In this document: positions 5,533-11,899 of the stretch, piece by piece
How the letters are laid out: the number at the start of each line of letters is the position of its first letter
Numbering within the stretch: position 1 is the first letter of the stretch
DNA from: Actinomycetota bacterium
GTDB taxonomy: Bacteria > Actinomycetota > Actinomycetes > S36-B12
Length of the DNA stretch: 12,874 nucleotides
NCBI GenBank assembly: GCA_026392575.1
Contig: JAPLBU010000157.1
Span: 2,039 to 14,912 of the forward strand
Direction of reading: 5' to 3'
Notes under the pieces: generated by a model
What the model was told of the DNA's origin: nothing
What the model saw: the letters and a program-made list of their open reading frames with translations, nothing else
Database searches by the model: none
Made by a program: the position numbers and the translations under genes

Positions 5533-5538
5533 ACTTCC

Positions 5539-6393
5539 GTGACGGGCCTGATCTACGTCGTGATCATTGCCTTATGGGCGGCTGTCCTCATCCCTATCTG
5601 GCTGCGCCGACATGACCAGATCAGTGAGGTCCGCTCGACAGCACGCTTCAGCACTGCGATGAGATCGCTTGGTAGCCAGGGTCAGGTCCAGTACGCGACC
5701 GACAGCTTCGTGCTGGAGAGCCGCGAGATGGACTTGGCGCTCGCGCCCATGCGCACACCCGACAGGGAGACTCGGATGACGCGAACCACGACGCAACGAC
5801 CCGCTGAGGGCATGGATCCGGACTACGAGCGCGAGTTGCTGCGGCAGTCTGCCGCGACCCGACGCGCGATCGTCCTCGGCTCCCTCACCGTGATCCTGCT
5901 CTTTGCCCTCGTGCTGGCCATCGCCTCGATCCTGCCCCAGTGGGCGCCGATTCTTGCTGCACTGCCCGTTGTGGCCTTCGTGCTGGCCTCCTCGATGACC
6001 GCCTCCGCGCGATCCGACGCCCGGCCGGCACGTAAGCCGGCCCGCAGGCCGGCGGCCGCTCCTGCAGCCCAGCCGAGCCGCGCGCAGGCGGCAGTCGCGG
6101 CTGACGACGACTGGGAGACCTGGAACGCCTGGGACGACGACGAGGACTCGTGGGAGGCGGTCCCGACGACGCTGCCCACCTACGTCACCGCACCTCGCGC
6201 ATCCGAGGTTCCGCGCGGCATCGATCGATCACGACCTGGCGAGTGGACGGGTTCGGCGATGGTCGAGACGGCACAGGCCATGCGCACGCGGCCGCGTTCC
6301 GCCCCCCTTGCCAATCCGGCAGACATCGACCACGGCGCTATGACGGCGGAGATTCCCGTCGTGAGCGACAGCCGACGCGCCGTCAACGAGTAG
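5539..6393 (+). CDS. sepX: SepX/GlpR-type divisome membrane protein
   Basis: A 284-residue protein with an N-terminal membrane helix (about 3-22, LIYVVIIALWAAVLIPIWL), a polar stretch, and a helical pair at about 110-130 and 136-152. A basic Ala/Pro/Arg linker (157-185) is followed by an acidic, Trp-rich segment ending PTTLPTYVTAP (209-219). The last motif and the position after rimJ identify the actinobacterial family of Rv0996. Its Streptomyces member SepX and Corynebacterium member GlpR are divisome membrane proteins; GlpR is the receptor for the gephyrin-like Glp (a MoeA homologue that binds FtsZ). No glp/moeA gene neighbours it here. The GTG at 5539 is chosen because it starts directly at the first membrane helix and lies seven bases after TAACGT. 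The symbol glpR must not be confused with the glycerol repressor. Confidence 0.78.
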   Translation: MTGLIYVVIIALWAAVLIPIWLRRHDQISEVRSTARFSTAMRSLGSQGQVQYATDSFVLESREMDLALAPMRTPDRETRMTRTTTQRPAEGMDPDYERELLRQSAATRRAIVLGSLTVILLFALVLAIASILPQWAPILAALPVVAFVLASSMTASARSDARPARKPARRPAAAPAAQPSRAQAAVAADDDWETWNAWDDDEDSWEAVPTTLPTYVTAPRASEVPRGIDRSRPGEWTGSAMVETAQAMRTRPRSAPLANPADIDHGAMTAEIPVVSDSRRAVNE

Positions 6394-6422
6394 GCATCAT
6401 CGGGCGCCGATCCGGCGCTTGC

Positions 6423-6428
6423 TACCCT
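6423..6428 (+). promoter_or_regulatory. Possible -10 element of the tRNA-Ala gene
   Basis: TACCCT, preceded by TTGC, lies 16 bp upstream of the first base of the mature tRNA, leaving room for a short 5' leader to be removed by RNase P. No strong -35 is evident. Confidence 0.4.
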
Positions 6429-6444
6429 TTGCGCGCACCACCAA

Positions 6445-6517
6445 GGGGCTGTAGCGCAGCTGGTAGCGCACCTCGTTCGCAACGAGGGGGTCAGGGGTTC
6501 GAATCCCCTCAGCTCCA
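6445..6517 (+). tRNA. tRNA-Ala (anticodon CGC)
   Basis: A 73-nt cloverleaf. Acceptor stem 6445-6451 GGGGCTG pairs with 6510-6516 CAGCTCC, including one G-U pair. D-stem GCGC at 6454-6457 pairs with 6466-6469. Anticodon stem CCTCG (6471-6475) pairs with CGAGG (6483-6487) around the loop TTCGCAA, with CGC at 6478-6480 reading GCG. T-stem AGGGG (6493-6497) pairs with CCCCT (6505-6509) around TTCGAAT. The discriminator is A6517 and CCA is not encoded. A hairpin starts on the next base, and the last 14 nt of the gene are repeated downstream. Confidence 0.96.
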
Positions 6518-6568
6518 CAATGTTGATGGGGTCCCGGTGTTCCGGGGCCCCATCAACATTGTTGGGGA
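6504..6568 (+). repeat. 65-bp direct repeat, copy 1 (tRNA 3' end plus hairpin)
   Basis: This segment is identical to 6614-6678. It begins in the T-loop of tRNA-Ala, covers the 3' half of the T-stem, the acceptor strand and the discriminator base, and then a 20-bp hairpin plus TTGGGGA. The copies start 110 bp apart and are separated by 45 bp of different sequence. Confidence 0.97.
6518..6561 (+). terminator. Strong hairpin immediately after tRNA-Ala, copy 1
   Basis: A 20-bp stem pairs 6518-6537 with 6542-6561 around a TGTT loop. It starts CAATGTTGATGGGG and has one T-G wobble at 6532/6547. A6517 can also pair with T6562. The hairpin is followed by TTGGGG rather than a T-run, so it would be a U-less terminator of the kind proposed for high-GC Gram-positives, or a processing signal for the tRNA 3' end. 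Confidence 0.6.
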
Positions 6569-6590
6569 TGGGTGGGGGATTCGGGAGGAG

Positions 6591-6606
6591 CTCGCCGTTA
6601 GGCGAG
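6591..6606 (+). repeat. Small hairpin between the two 65-bp repeats
   Basis: CTCGCC (6591-6596) pairs perfectly with GGCGAG (6601-6606) around GTTA. It lies in the 45-bp spacer between the repeats, so three hairpins follow the tRNA in series. Confidence 0.5.
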
Positions 6607-6613
6607 TGACGGG

Positions 6614-6678
6614 TCCCCTCAGCTCCACAATGTTGATGGGGTCCCGGTGTTCCGGGGCCCCATCAACATTGTTGGGGA
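6614..6678 (+). repeat. 65-bp direct repeat, copy 2
   Basis: An exact copy of 6504-6568, including 13 nt identical to the tRNA-Ala 3' end up to its discriminator base, but without the rest of a tRNA upstream. A further 18 bp after each copy show only loose similarity, so the duplication may once have been longer. Confidence 0.97.
6628..6671 (+). terminator. Strong hairpin, copy 2
   Basis: This is the same 20-bp stem and TGTT loop as copy 1, pairing 6628-6647 with 6652-6671. As the dyad reads on both strands, it could also help end minus-strand transcription arriving from pmt. Confidence 0.55.
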
Positions 6679-6711
6679 AGGGCGCGGAGTTCAGTCCGGG
6701 TGGGCTCGGCG

Positions 6712-6831
6712 TCAGACTCGGGACAGGCGCGTGCTCATCCAGACGGAGTCCTCGGCCTCGCTGATGGACCGTTCAATGAGTTCGGCACCTGCGCCGGCAC
6801 CCTGCTCGCGCACGTAGATCTCGTCGAGTCG
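6712..6831 (-). pseudogene. GNAT acetyltransferase remnant (C-terminal piece)
   Basis: On the minus strand, 39 codons between two stops (TGA at 6834-6832 and TGA at 6714-6712) read RLDEIYVREQGAGAGAELIE followed by RSISEAEDSVWMSTRLSRV. LDEIYVRE-QGAGAGAELI fits the GNAT acetyl-CoA loop pattern (V-x-x-x-x-Q/R-x-x-G-x-G/A), and the following A-E-D-x-VW fits the next strand. No start codon or N-terminal half exists because pmt begins right upstream, and the expected last 30-40 residues are missing. It looks like a scar of a deleted gene beside the duplicated tRNA end. Recognition rests on one short motif. Confidence 0.4.
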
Positions 6832-6843
6832 TCATCGTGTCGA

Positions 6844-8466
6844 TCAGACCCAGCTGGAGAACCACATGCGCATGCGCCAGGCCTCGTAGGGGATCGTCTC
6901 GGCCGTCCAGATCGGGTAGAACCACCACGCTGCGGCAACCATGAGGAAGACGATCGCCGTCACGGCGACCGCGCCATCGCGGCGACGTCGCGCCGGTGCA
7001 TCAGTCGGTCCGAGGATCGTCCCGAGGGTCATAGCGACGGCCATCACCACGAACGGAGTGAAGACCACCGTGTAGAAGGTGAAGATCGTTCGGTCGAGGT
7101 ACAGCAGCCATGGGACCCACCCTGCGGCGATGCCGACGAGGATCGCACCGGACCTCCAGTCGCGCCGGCCCAGCCAGCGCCAGACCTGATGGATGACGGC
7201 GAGGATGGCGAACCACCAGATGATCGGATTGCCCAACGCGGTGACGGCCGTCGAGCAGTTGTCGGTCTCGCAGCCGAGGGTGTGGTCCTTGATGCTCTCG
7301 TAGTAGAAGGAGGTGGGTCGGGTCATGAACGGCCAGGAGAGCGCGTTGCTGCCGTAAGGGTGGCCGGAGTTCAGTCCGACATGGAAGTTCCATGCTTCTA
7401 CGTGGTAGTGCCATAGGGACCTGAGTGCCGCTGGGACCCAGGAGTCGGGCTGCGTCGCTGCCCAGTTCCGCGACCAGCCGCCGTCGGTCAGCAGCCAGCC
7501 CGTCCAGGTCGACAGGTAGACCACGGCGGCGATGGCGACCATCGACAGGCCCGTTGCCGGTGCGTCGCGCAGGATGGTGGCTCGCCACGGGCGACGAACG
7601 CCGATCACCCGGCGGGCCGACACATCCCACACCAGTGTCATGAGGATGAAGAAGGCGACGAACCACAGGCCGGACCACTTCACGCCGCATGCAAGGCCAA
7701 GGGTCACCGCCGCGGCCCAGCGCCAAGGTCGGAAGCCCAGACGCGGACCCCATGTGGTGCTGACGCTCGCCAGACCGTCGCGCATGACGATGCCGGCAAG
7801 ACGCGCTCGGGTTCGGTCTCGGTCGATCAGCAGCAGTCCGAAAGTCGCCAGCACCCAGAACATCAGGATGATGTCGAGCAGCCCGGTCCGGCTCATGACC
7901 AGATGCATGCCCTCGACGGCGAGCAGCAGGCCCGCGAGCGTTCCGATGAGATCCGAGCGCGTCAGCCGTCGGGTGATGCGGGCGACCATGAGGATCGACA
8001 GGGTGCCGAGCACGGCTGCGGCGAATCGCCAGCCGTATGGCGTCGCGCCGAAGAGGTACTCACCGAGCGCGATCGTCCACTTGCCGAGTGGCGGGTGGAC
8101 GACGTACTCCGGGTCGTTGGTGAAGACATTGAGGGTTCGCCAGTCGCCATTCGAGGACAGGATCAGGTCGTTGGCGCCGTCGATGAGCTTGCGCTCGTAC
8201 CCGAACCGCAGGAGGGAGAGCGCATCCTTCGGGTAGTAGGTCTCGTCGAAGATGAGGGCATGCGGGCGGCCGAGGTCGACGAAGCGCAGGAGGCCGCCGA
8301 TGATCGTGACGACCAGGGGCCCGATCCAGCCGATGATCCCGCTCGAGGGCATCGATACGCGCAGGCGTTCGGGCAGGGAGGCCTCGTCGCGGCGGGGGGC
8401 GACGTCGTCGGGCACTGGTGCCGGGGGCGCGTCAGCGTCGTCGGCTGTGGTCGTGGCACCGGTCAC
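6844..8466 (-). CDS. pmt: Dolichyl/polyprenyl-phosphate-mannose--protein mannosyltransferase
   Basis: A 540-residue polytopic membrane enzyme (GT39 family) that moves mannose from polyprenyl-phosphomannose onto Ser/Thr of proteins exported by Sec. After a roughly 35-residue acidic cytoplasmic tail, the first helix is near 43-63, followed by the extracytoplasmic loop with the catalytic acidic pair in HALIFDETYYPKDA (Asp74/Glu75) and HPPLGKW (124-130). Many further hydrophobic segments and a late YLDRTIFTFYTVVFTPF region are typical of the family. The M. tuberculosis homologue is Rv1002c, also divergent from rsmI (Rv1003). The GTG start lies six bases after TAACAT on the minus strand and lacks a ribosome-binding site, so it is probably leaderless. 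Confidence 0.94.
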   Translation of the reverse strand: MTGATTTADDADAPPAPVPDDVAPRRDEASLPERLRVSMPSSGIIGWIGPLVVTIIGGLLRFVDLGRPHALIFDETYYPKDALSLLRFGYERKLIDGANDLILSSNGDWRTLNVFTNDPEYVVHPPLGKWTIALGEYLFGATPYGWRFAAAVLGTLSILMVARITRRLTRSDLIGTLAGLLLAVEGMHLVMSRTGLLDIILMFWVLATFGLLLIDRDRTRARLAGIVMRDGLASVSTTWGPRLGFRPWRWAAAVTLGLACGVKWSGLWFVAFFILMTLVWDVSARRVIGVRRPWRATILRDAPATGLSMVAIAAVVYLSTWTGWLLTDGGWSRNWAATQPDSWVPAALRSLWHYHVEAWNFHVGLNSGHPYGSNALSWPFMTRPTSFYYESIKDHTLGCETDNCSTAVTALGNPIIWWFAILAVIHQVWRWLGRRDWRSGAILVGIAAGWVPWLLYLDRTIFTFYTVVFTPFVVMAVAMTLGTILGPTDAPARRRRDGAVAVTAIVFLMVAAAWWFYPIWTAETIPYEAWRMRMWFSSWV

Positions 8467-8472
8467 CGGGCA

Positions 8473-8478
8473 ATGTTA
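8473..8478 (-). promoter_or_regulatory. -10 element of pmt (leaderless)
   Basis: TAACAT on the minus strand is separated by six bases (TGCCCG) from the GTG start at 8466. No ribosome-binding site can fit between them. Confidence 0.5.
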
Positions 8479-8485
8479 TGCGCGT

Positions 8486-8529
8486 GGAGCCGAGGAGTGA
8501 GCGAAGCGAGCCCCGGAGGGGACGAGGCG
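8486..8529. repeat. Purine-rich GAGTGAGCGAAGCGAG element, possible interspersed repeat
   Basis: This GA-rich block in the pmt-rsmI gap contains GAGTGAGCGAAGCGAG (8495-8510) followed by CCCC-GGA-GGGG (8511-8521), a 4-bp hairpin. Blocks of this kind (GAGCGAAGCGAG followed by CCCCGGAGGGG) recur between genes in some actinobacterial genomes. Only one copy is in this window, so its repetitive nature here is inferred. Confidence 0.35.
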
Positions 8530-8555
8530 TAGGCGCGAGGTGTCAGGATGGCGAC

Positions 8556-9434
8556 GTGATCGACTCCACCACCGCCATAGGGCGCATCGTGCTGGCAGCG
8601 ACCCCGCTTGGCAATCCGGGTGACGCGTCGGCTCGGCTCCTGGAGGCACTGGTCACGGCCGATGTCATCGCAGCAGAGGACACCCGTCGGCTTCGTCGTC
8701 TTGTTTCCGACCTCGGTGTTGCTCCGACCGGGCGGATCGTCTCGTTCTATGACGCGGTGGAGCGCGAGCGGTCCGAGGAACTCGTTGCGCAGGCGGAGGG
8801 GGGTGCCGTCATCCTCGTTGTCTCCGACGCGGGGATGCCGACAGTCAGCGATCCGGGTTTCCGGCTGGTGGCCCTGGCCGTCGAGCGCGGGGTGGCAGTC
8901 ACCGTGCTGCCTGGGCCATCCGCTGTGCTGACGGCCCTTGCGCTGTCCGGTCTGCCCGTCGACCGCTTCTGCTTCGAGGGCTTCCTACCGCGCAAGGGGG
9001 GCGAGCGAGGGACTCGTATCGCCGAACTCCGGGACGAGCCGCGGACGATGGTCTTCTTCGAGGCCCCGCACCGGCTGGCGGCGATGCTGGCGGCCCTGGC
9101 GGCCGGTCTCGGCCCAGATCGCGGTGCTGCCGTCTGCCGCGAACTGACGAAAACGTACGAGGAGGTCCGGCGAGGGGCCCTGAGCGAATTGGCGGAATGG
9201 GCCGCTGACGGAGTGCGTGGGGAGATCACGGTCGTCGTCGCGGGTGCCAGCCAGGAGGAGCGCCGGGCGTCGTCCGGGCTGGTCGATGAGGCTGGCTGGA
9301 CGGCAGCCGTTCGTGAGCTCGAATCCGAGGGGGTTGATCGACGAGCGGCAATCGCCGATGTCGCGGGGCGGGCCGGCATCCCGCGGCGCGAGGTCTATGA
9401 CGCTGTGGTCCGGTCGAAGAACGCCCAACCGTAG
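8556..9434 (+). CDS. rsmI: 16S rRNA (cytidine(1402)-2'-O)-methyltransferase
   Basis: A 292-residue SAM-dependent tetrapyrrole-methylase-fold enzyme that 2'-O-methylates C1402 in the decoding centre of 16S rRNA. Motifs are LAATPLGNPGD (13-23), AAEDTRRL (39-46), VSDAGMPTVSDPGFRLV for the SAM site, LPGPSAVLTALALSGLP and FEGFLPRKGGERG. The frame is open further upstream, but codons before 8556 encode an Arg-rich, non-conserved tail running through the intergenic repeat. The GTG at 8556 has AGGA seven bases upstream. CAGGAT at 8544-8549 also lies six bases before it, so either initiation mode is possible. The TAG stop forms part of the TAGGAT promoter hexamer of metG. Confidence 0.95.
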   Translation: MIDSTTAIGRIVLAATPLGNPGDASARLLEALVTADVIAAEDTRRLRRLVSDLGVAPTGRIVSFYDAVERERSEELVAQAEGGAVILVVSDAGMPTVSDPGFRLVALAVERGVAVTVLPGPSAVLTALALSGLPVDRFCFEGFLPRKGGERGTRIAELRDEPRTMVFFEAPHRLAAMLAALAAGLGPDRGAAVCRELTKTYEEVRRGALSELAEWAADGVRGEITVVVAGASQEERRASSGLVDEAGWTAAVRELESEGVDRRAAIADVAGRAGIPRREVYDAVVRSKNAQP

Positions 9435-9437
9435 GAT
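9432..9437 (+). promoter_or_regulatory. -10 element of metG, overlapping the rsmI stop
   Basis: TAGGAT ends six bases before the metG ATG at 9444, with no ribosome-binding site between. Its first three bases are the rsmI stop codon. Confidence 0.45.
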
Positions 9438-9443
9438 CGGGCC

Positions 9444-11039
9444 ATGTCCGACCCCAAGGCGTTCTATCTGACGACACCCATCTACTACGTCAACGACGCC
9501 CCACACATTGGGCACGCCTACGCATCGACCGCGGGCGACGTCGCCACGCGGTGGCACCGGCAGCGCGGCGAGGACGTCTGGTTCCTCACAGGCGTCGATG
9601 AGCACGGCACCAAGGTCGAGCGAGCGGCCGACGCCGGTGGCGTCACCCCGCAGGAGTGGGTCGACCGTCTAGTCGAGGGTGCGTGGCTGCCCGTCCTCGA
9701 GACCATCGATGCAGCGAACGACGACTTCGTTCGCACAACCGAGTCCCGGCACAAGGAGCGCGTACAGCGCTTCTGGGAGGTCGTGCGCGACAACGGCTAC
9801 GTCTACTCGTCGATGTACGAGGGCCCGTACTGCGTCGGCTGCGAGGAGTTCAAGCTCCCGGGTGACCTGATCGCGGGCGAGGGTGAGTTCGAGGGCCAGC
9901 AGGTGTGTCCCGTGCACAGCCGTCCCGTCGAACACCTGCAGGAGGAGAACTGGTTCTTCCGGCTGTCGGCGTTCCAGGACCGCCTGATTGCGCACTACGA
10001 GGCCAATCCCGATGCCATCCAGCCGCGCAGTGCGTACAACGAGGCAATGTCGTTCATGCGCCAGGGCCTGCAGGACATCTCGATGTCCCGCTCAAGCGTC
10101 AGCTGGGGCATCCCGCTGCCGTGGGACGAGGGCCAGGTCATCTACGTCTGGTTCGACGCCCTGCTCAACTATGCGACAGCCGTCGGTTACGGCGCTGACC
10201 CTGACTCGCCCGAGGGCCGTCGTTTCGCGCAGTGCTGGCCGCCGGATGTGAACCTCGTGGGCAAGGACATCCTGCGGTTCCACGCCGTCTACTGGCCGGC
10301 GATGCTGATGGCCGCTGACCTCGAGGTGCCGCGCAAGGTGTTCGCCCACGGCTGGCTCCTCGTCGGTGGCGAGAAGATGTCGAAGTCGAAGCTCACCGGC
10401 ATCGCGCCGTCGCAGATCATCGACACGTTCGGGTCCGACGCGTTCCGCTACTACTTCCTGCGTGCGATCCAGTTCGGCCAGGACGGATCGTTCTCGTGGG
10501 AGGACATGGCTGCCCGCTACACCTCCGAACTCGCCAACGGCCTCGGCAATCTCGCCTCGCGCGCAACAGCCATGGTGGGGCGCTACCGCGACGGCGCGCT
10601 GCCCGCTGCGCACGATTTTGGTCCAGCGGAGCAGGAGCTGATCGACGCACTGGCTGCGGCTGCGGAGGTCGCCGACCGAGCGATGCTCGATCTCGACTTC
10701 TCCACGGGCATCGTTGCGGTGAAGGAGTTCGTGGATCGCGTCAACGGCTACGTCACTGAGCAGGAGCCGTGGGTGCTGGCGAAGGACGAGGCCAATGCCG
10801 CTCGTCTCGATGTCGTGCTCTACACGATCTGCGAGTCCCTGCGTGCGATTGCCGTCCTATACAACCCGTTGATGCCGAAGGCGATGTCGTCGCTGTGGCA
10901 GCAACTCGGTGCCCAGGCGACACTGGGTCCGATCGCTGACCAGCGGATCGCTGATGTGGCGCGATGGGGACAGCTGCTCCCGGGGACGGCAGTCACCAAG
11001 GGCGACTCGCTGTTCCCCCGCATCGAAGAAGCGTCGTGA
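9444..11039 (+). CDS. metG: Methionyl-tRNA synthetase
   Basis: A 531-residue class I aminoacyl-tRNA synthetase charging tRNA-Met. The HIGH motif is at 21-24 within TTPIYYVNDAPHIGH, and KMSKS is at 311-315 in GGEKMSKSKLTG. The connective peptide carries one zinc knuckle, Cys130/Cys133 (CVGC) and Cys155/His158 (CPVH). The C-terminal half is the helical anticodon-binding domain, including WVLAKDE. The protein stops without the EMAPII/Arc1p-like dimerisation domain found in E. coli-type enzymes, as is usual for mycobacterial-type MetG. The ATG is preceded by TAGGAT at a six-base distance. The stop overlaps the tatD start (GTGA). Confidence 0.97.
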   Translation: MSDPKAFYLTTPIYYVNDAPHIGHAYASTAGDVATRWHRQRGEDVWFLTGVDEHGTKVERAADAGGVTPQEWVDRLVEGAWLPVLETIDAANDDFVRTTESRHKERVQRFWEVVRDNGYVYSSMYEGPYCVGCEEFKLPGDLIAGEGEFEGQQVCPVHSRPVEHLQEENWFFRLSAFQDRLIAHYEANPDAIQPRSAYNEAMSFMRQGLQDISMSRSSVSWGIPLPWDEGQVIYVWFDALLNYATAVGYGADPDSPEGRRFAQCWPPDVNLVGKDILRFHAVYWPAMLMAADLEVPRKVFAHGWLLVGGEKMSKSKLTGIAPSQIIDTFGSDAFRYYFLRAIQFGQDGSFSWEDMAARYTSELANGLGNLASRATAMVGRYRDGALPAAHDFGPAEQELIDALAAAAEVADRAMLDLDFSTGIVAVKEFVDRVNGYVTEQEPWVLAKDEANAARLDVVLYTICESLRAIAVLYNPLMPKAMSSLWQQLGAQATLGPIADQRIADVARWGQLLPGTAVTKGDSLFPRIEEAS

Positions 11040-11899
11040 CCCGACCGGCTGCCCCGGATCCGATCGTTGCGCCGGAACCCCTGCCGGCTCCGGTCATCGA
11101 CACCCACACTCACCTCAACCTGCACGATCGCTACCTGCACGGTGATGCGGTTCCTGACGCCGACGGGCTGCTTGCCCTTGCCGCGGAGGTCGGGGTGACC
11201 AAGGTGGTGCAGATCGGCTGTGACGTCGAATACGCGCGTCAGTCGGTAGCCATGGCACGCACACGCACTGATGTCGTCGTGGGTGTTTCGGTGCATCCCA
11301 ACGATGCCGCGCGAATCCATGAACGCGACGGTGTGCAGGCCCTTGATGACGCACTCGCGGAGATCGCGGTGCTGGCGCGCGCCGATGTCGTCCGGGCCGT
11401 TGGCGAGACAGGGCTTGACTACTACCGCACCGACGAGAGGCTGCACGCGGTTCAGCAACGTGCGTTCCGCTGGCATATCGACCTCGCGAACGAACTCGAC
11501 AAGACCCTGGTGATCCACGATCGCGAATCGCATGAAGATGTCATGGCCGTTCTCTTGGAGCAGGGGCCGCCGTCACGCGTCGTGTTCCACTGCTTCAGCG
11601 GTGACGCCGACATGGCGGCGCGTTGCGCGGAACAAGGCTGGTTCATGTCCTTCGCCGGGCCGATCACCTACAAGGCCAATGATGGGCTTCGCGCCGCTCT
11701 CGCGATCGTCCCCGACGAACTGCTGCTGGTCGAGACGGATGCCCCGTATCTGACGCCTGTTCCACACCGAGGCAAGCCCAATGCCTCCTACCTGATGCCG
11801 CATACGGTGCGGTTCATGGCCGCTCAACGAGGCGTCGAGGATGCCGCGATGTGCAACCTCCTGTTCGGCAACGCGCAGCGGGCGTTTGGCGCATGGTGA
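11036..11899 (+). CDS. tatD: TatD-family metal-dependent hydrolase / DNase
   Basis: A 287-residue amidohydrolase-fold protein. Metal ligands are visible: His24 and His26 (IDTHTHLNLH), Glu124 (GETGLDYY), His161 (VIHDRESHED), His185 (VFHCFSGD) and Asp235 (ETDAPYLTP). Family members act as 3'-5' exodeoxyribonucleases or AP-site processing enzymes, and the E. coli name does not imply a role in Tat export. The GTG at 11036 overlaps the metG stop; the longer frame upstream merely reads metG in another phase. The N-terminus has a Pro/Ala-rich lead of about 18 residues. The ATG or GTG of rsmA overlaps its stop. In mycobacteria rpfB follows tatD; here it does not. Confidence 0.93.
   Translation: MTRPAAPDPIVAPEPLPAPVIDTHTHLNLHDRYLHGDAVPDADGLLALAAEVGVTKVVQIGCDVEYARQSVAMARTRTDVVVGVSVHPNDAARIHERDGVQALDDALAEIAVLARADVVRAVGETGLDYYRTDERLHAVQQRAFRWHIDLANELDKTLVIHDRESHEDVMAVLLEQGPPSRVVFHCFSGDADMAARCAEQGWFMSFAGPITYKANDGLRAALAIVPDELLLVETDAPYLTPVPHRGKPNASYLMPHTVRFMAAQRGVEDAAMCNLLFGNAQRAFGAW

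Noticed and set aside
6700..7416. A 238-codon plus-strand frame running from the tRNA region into pmt
   Set aside because: Most of it is antisense to pmt, and its charged, low-complexity sequence lacks any family signature.
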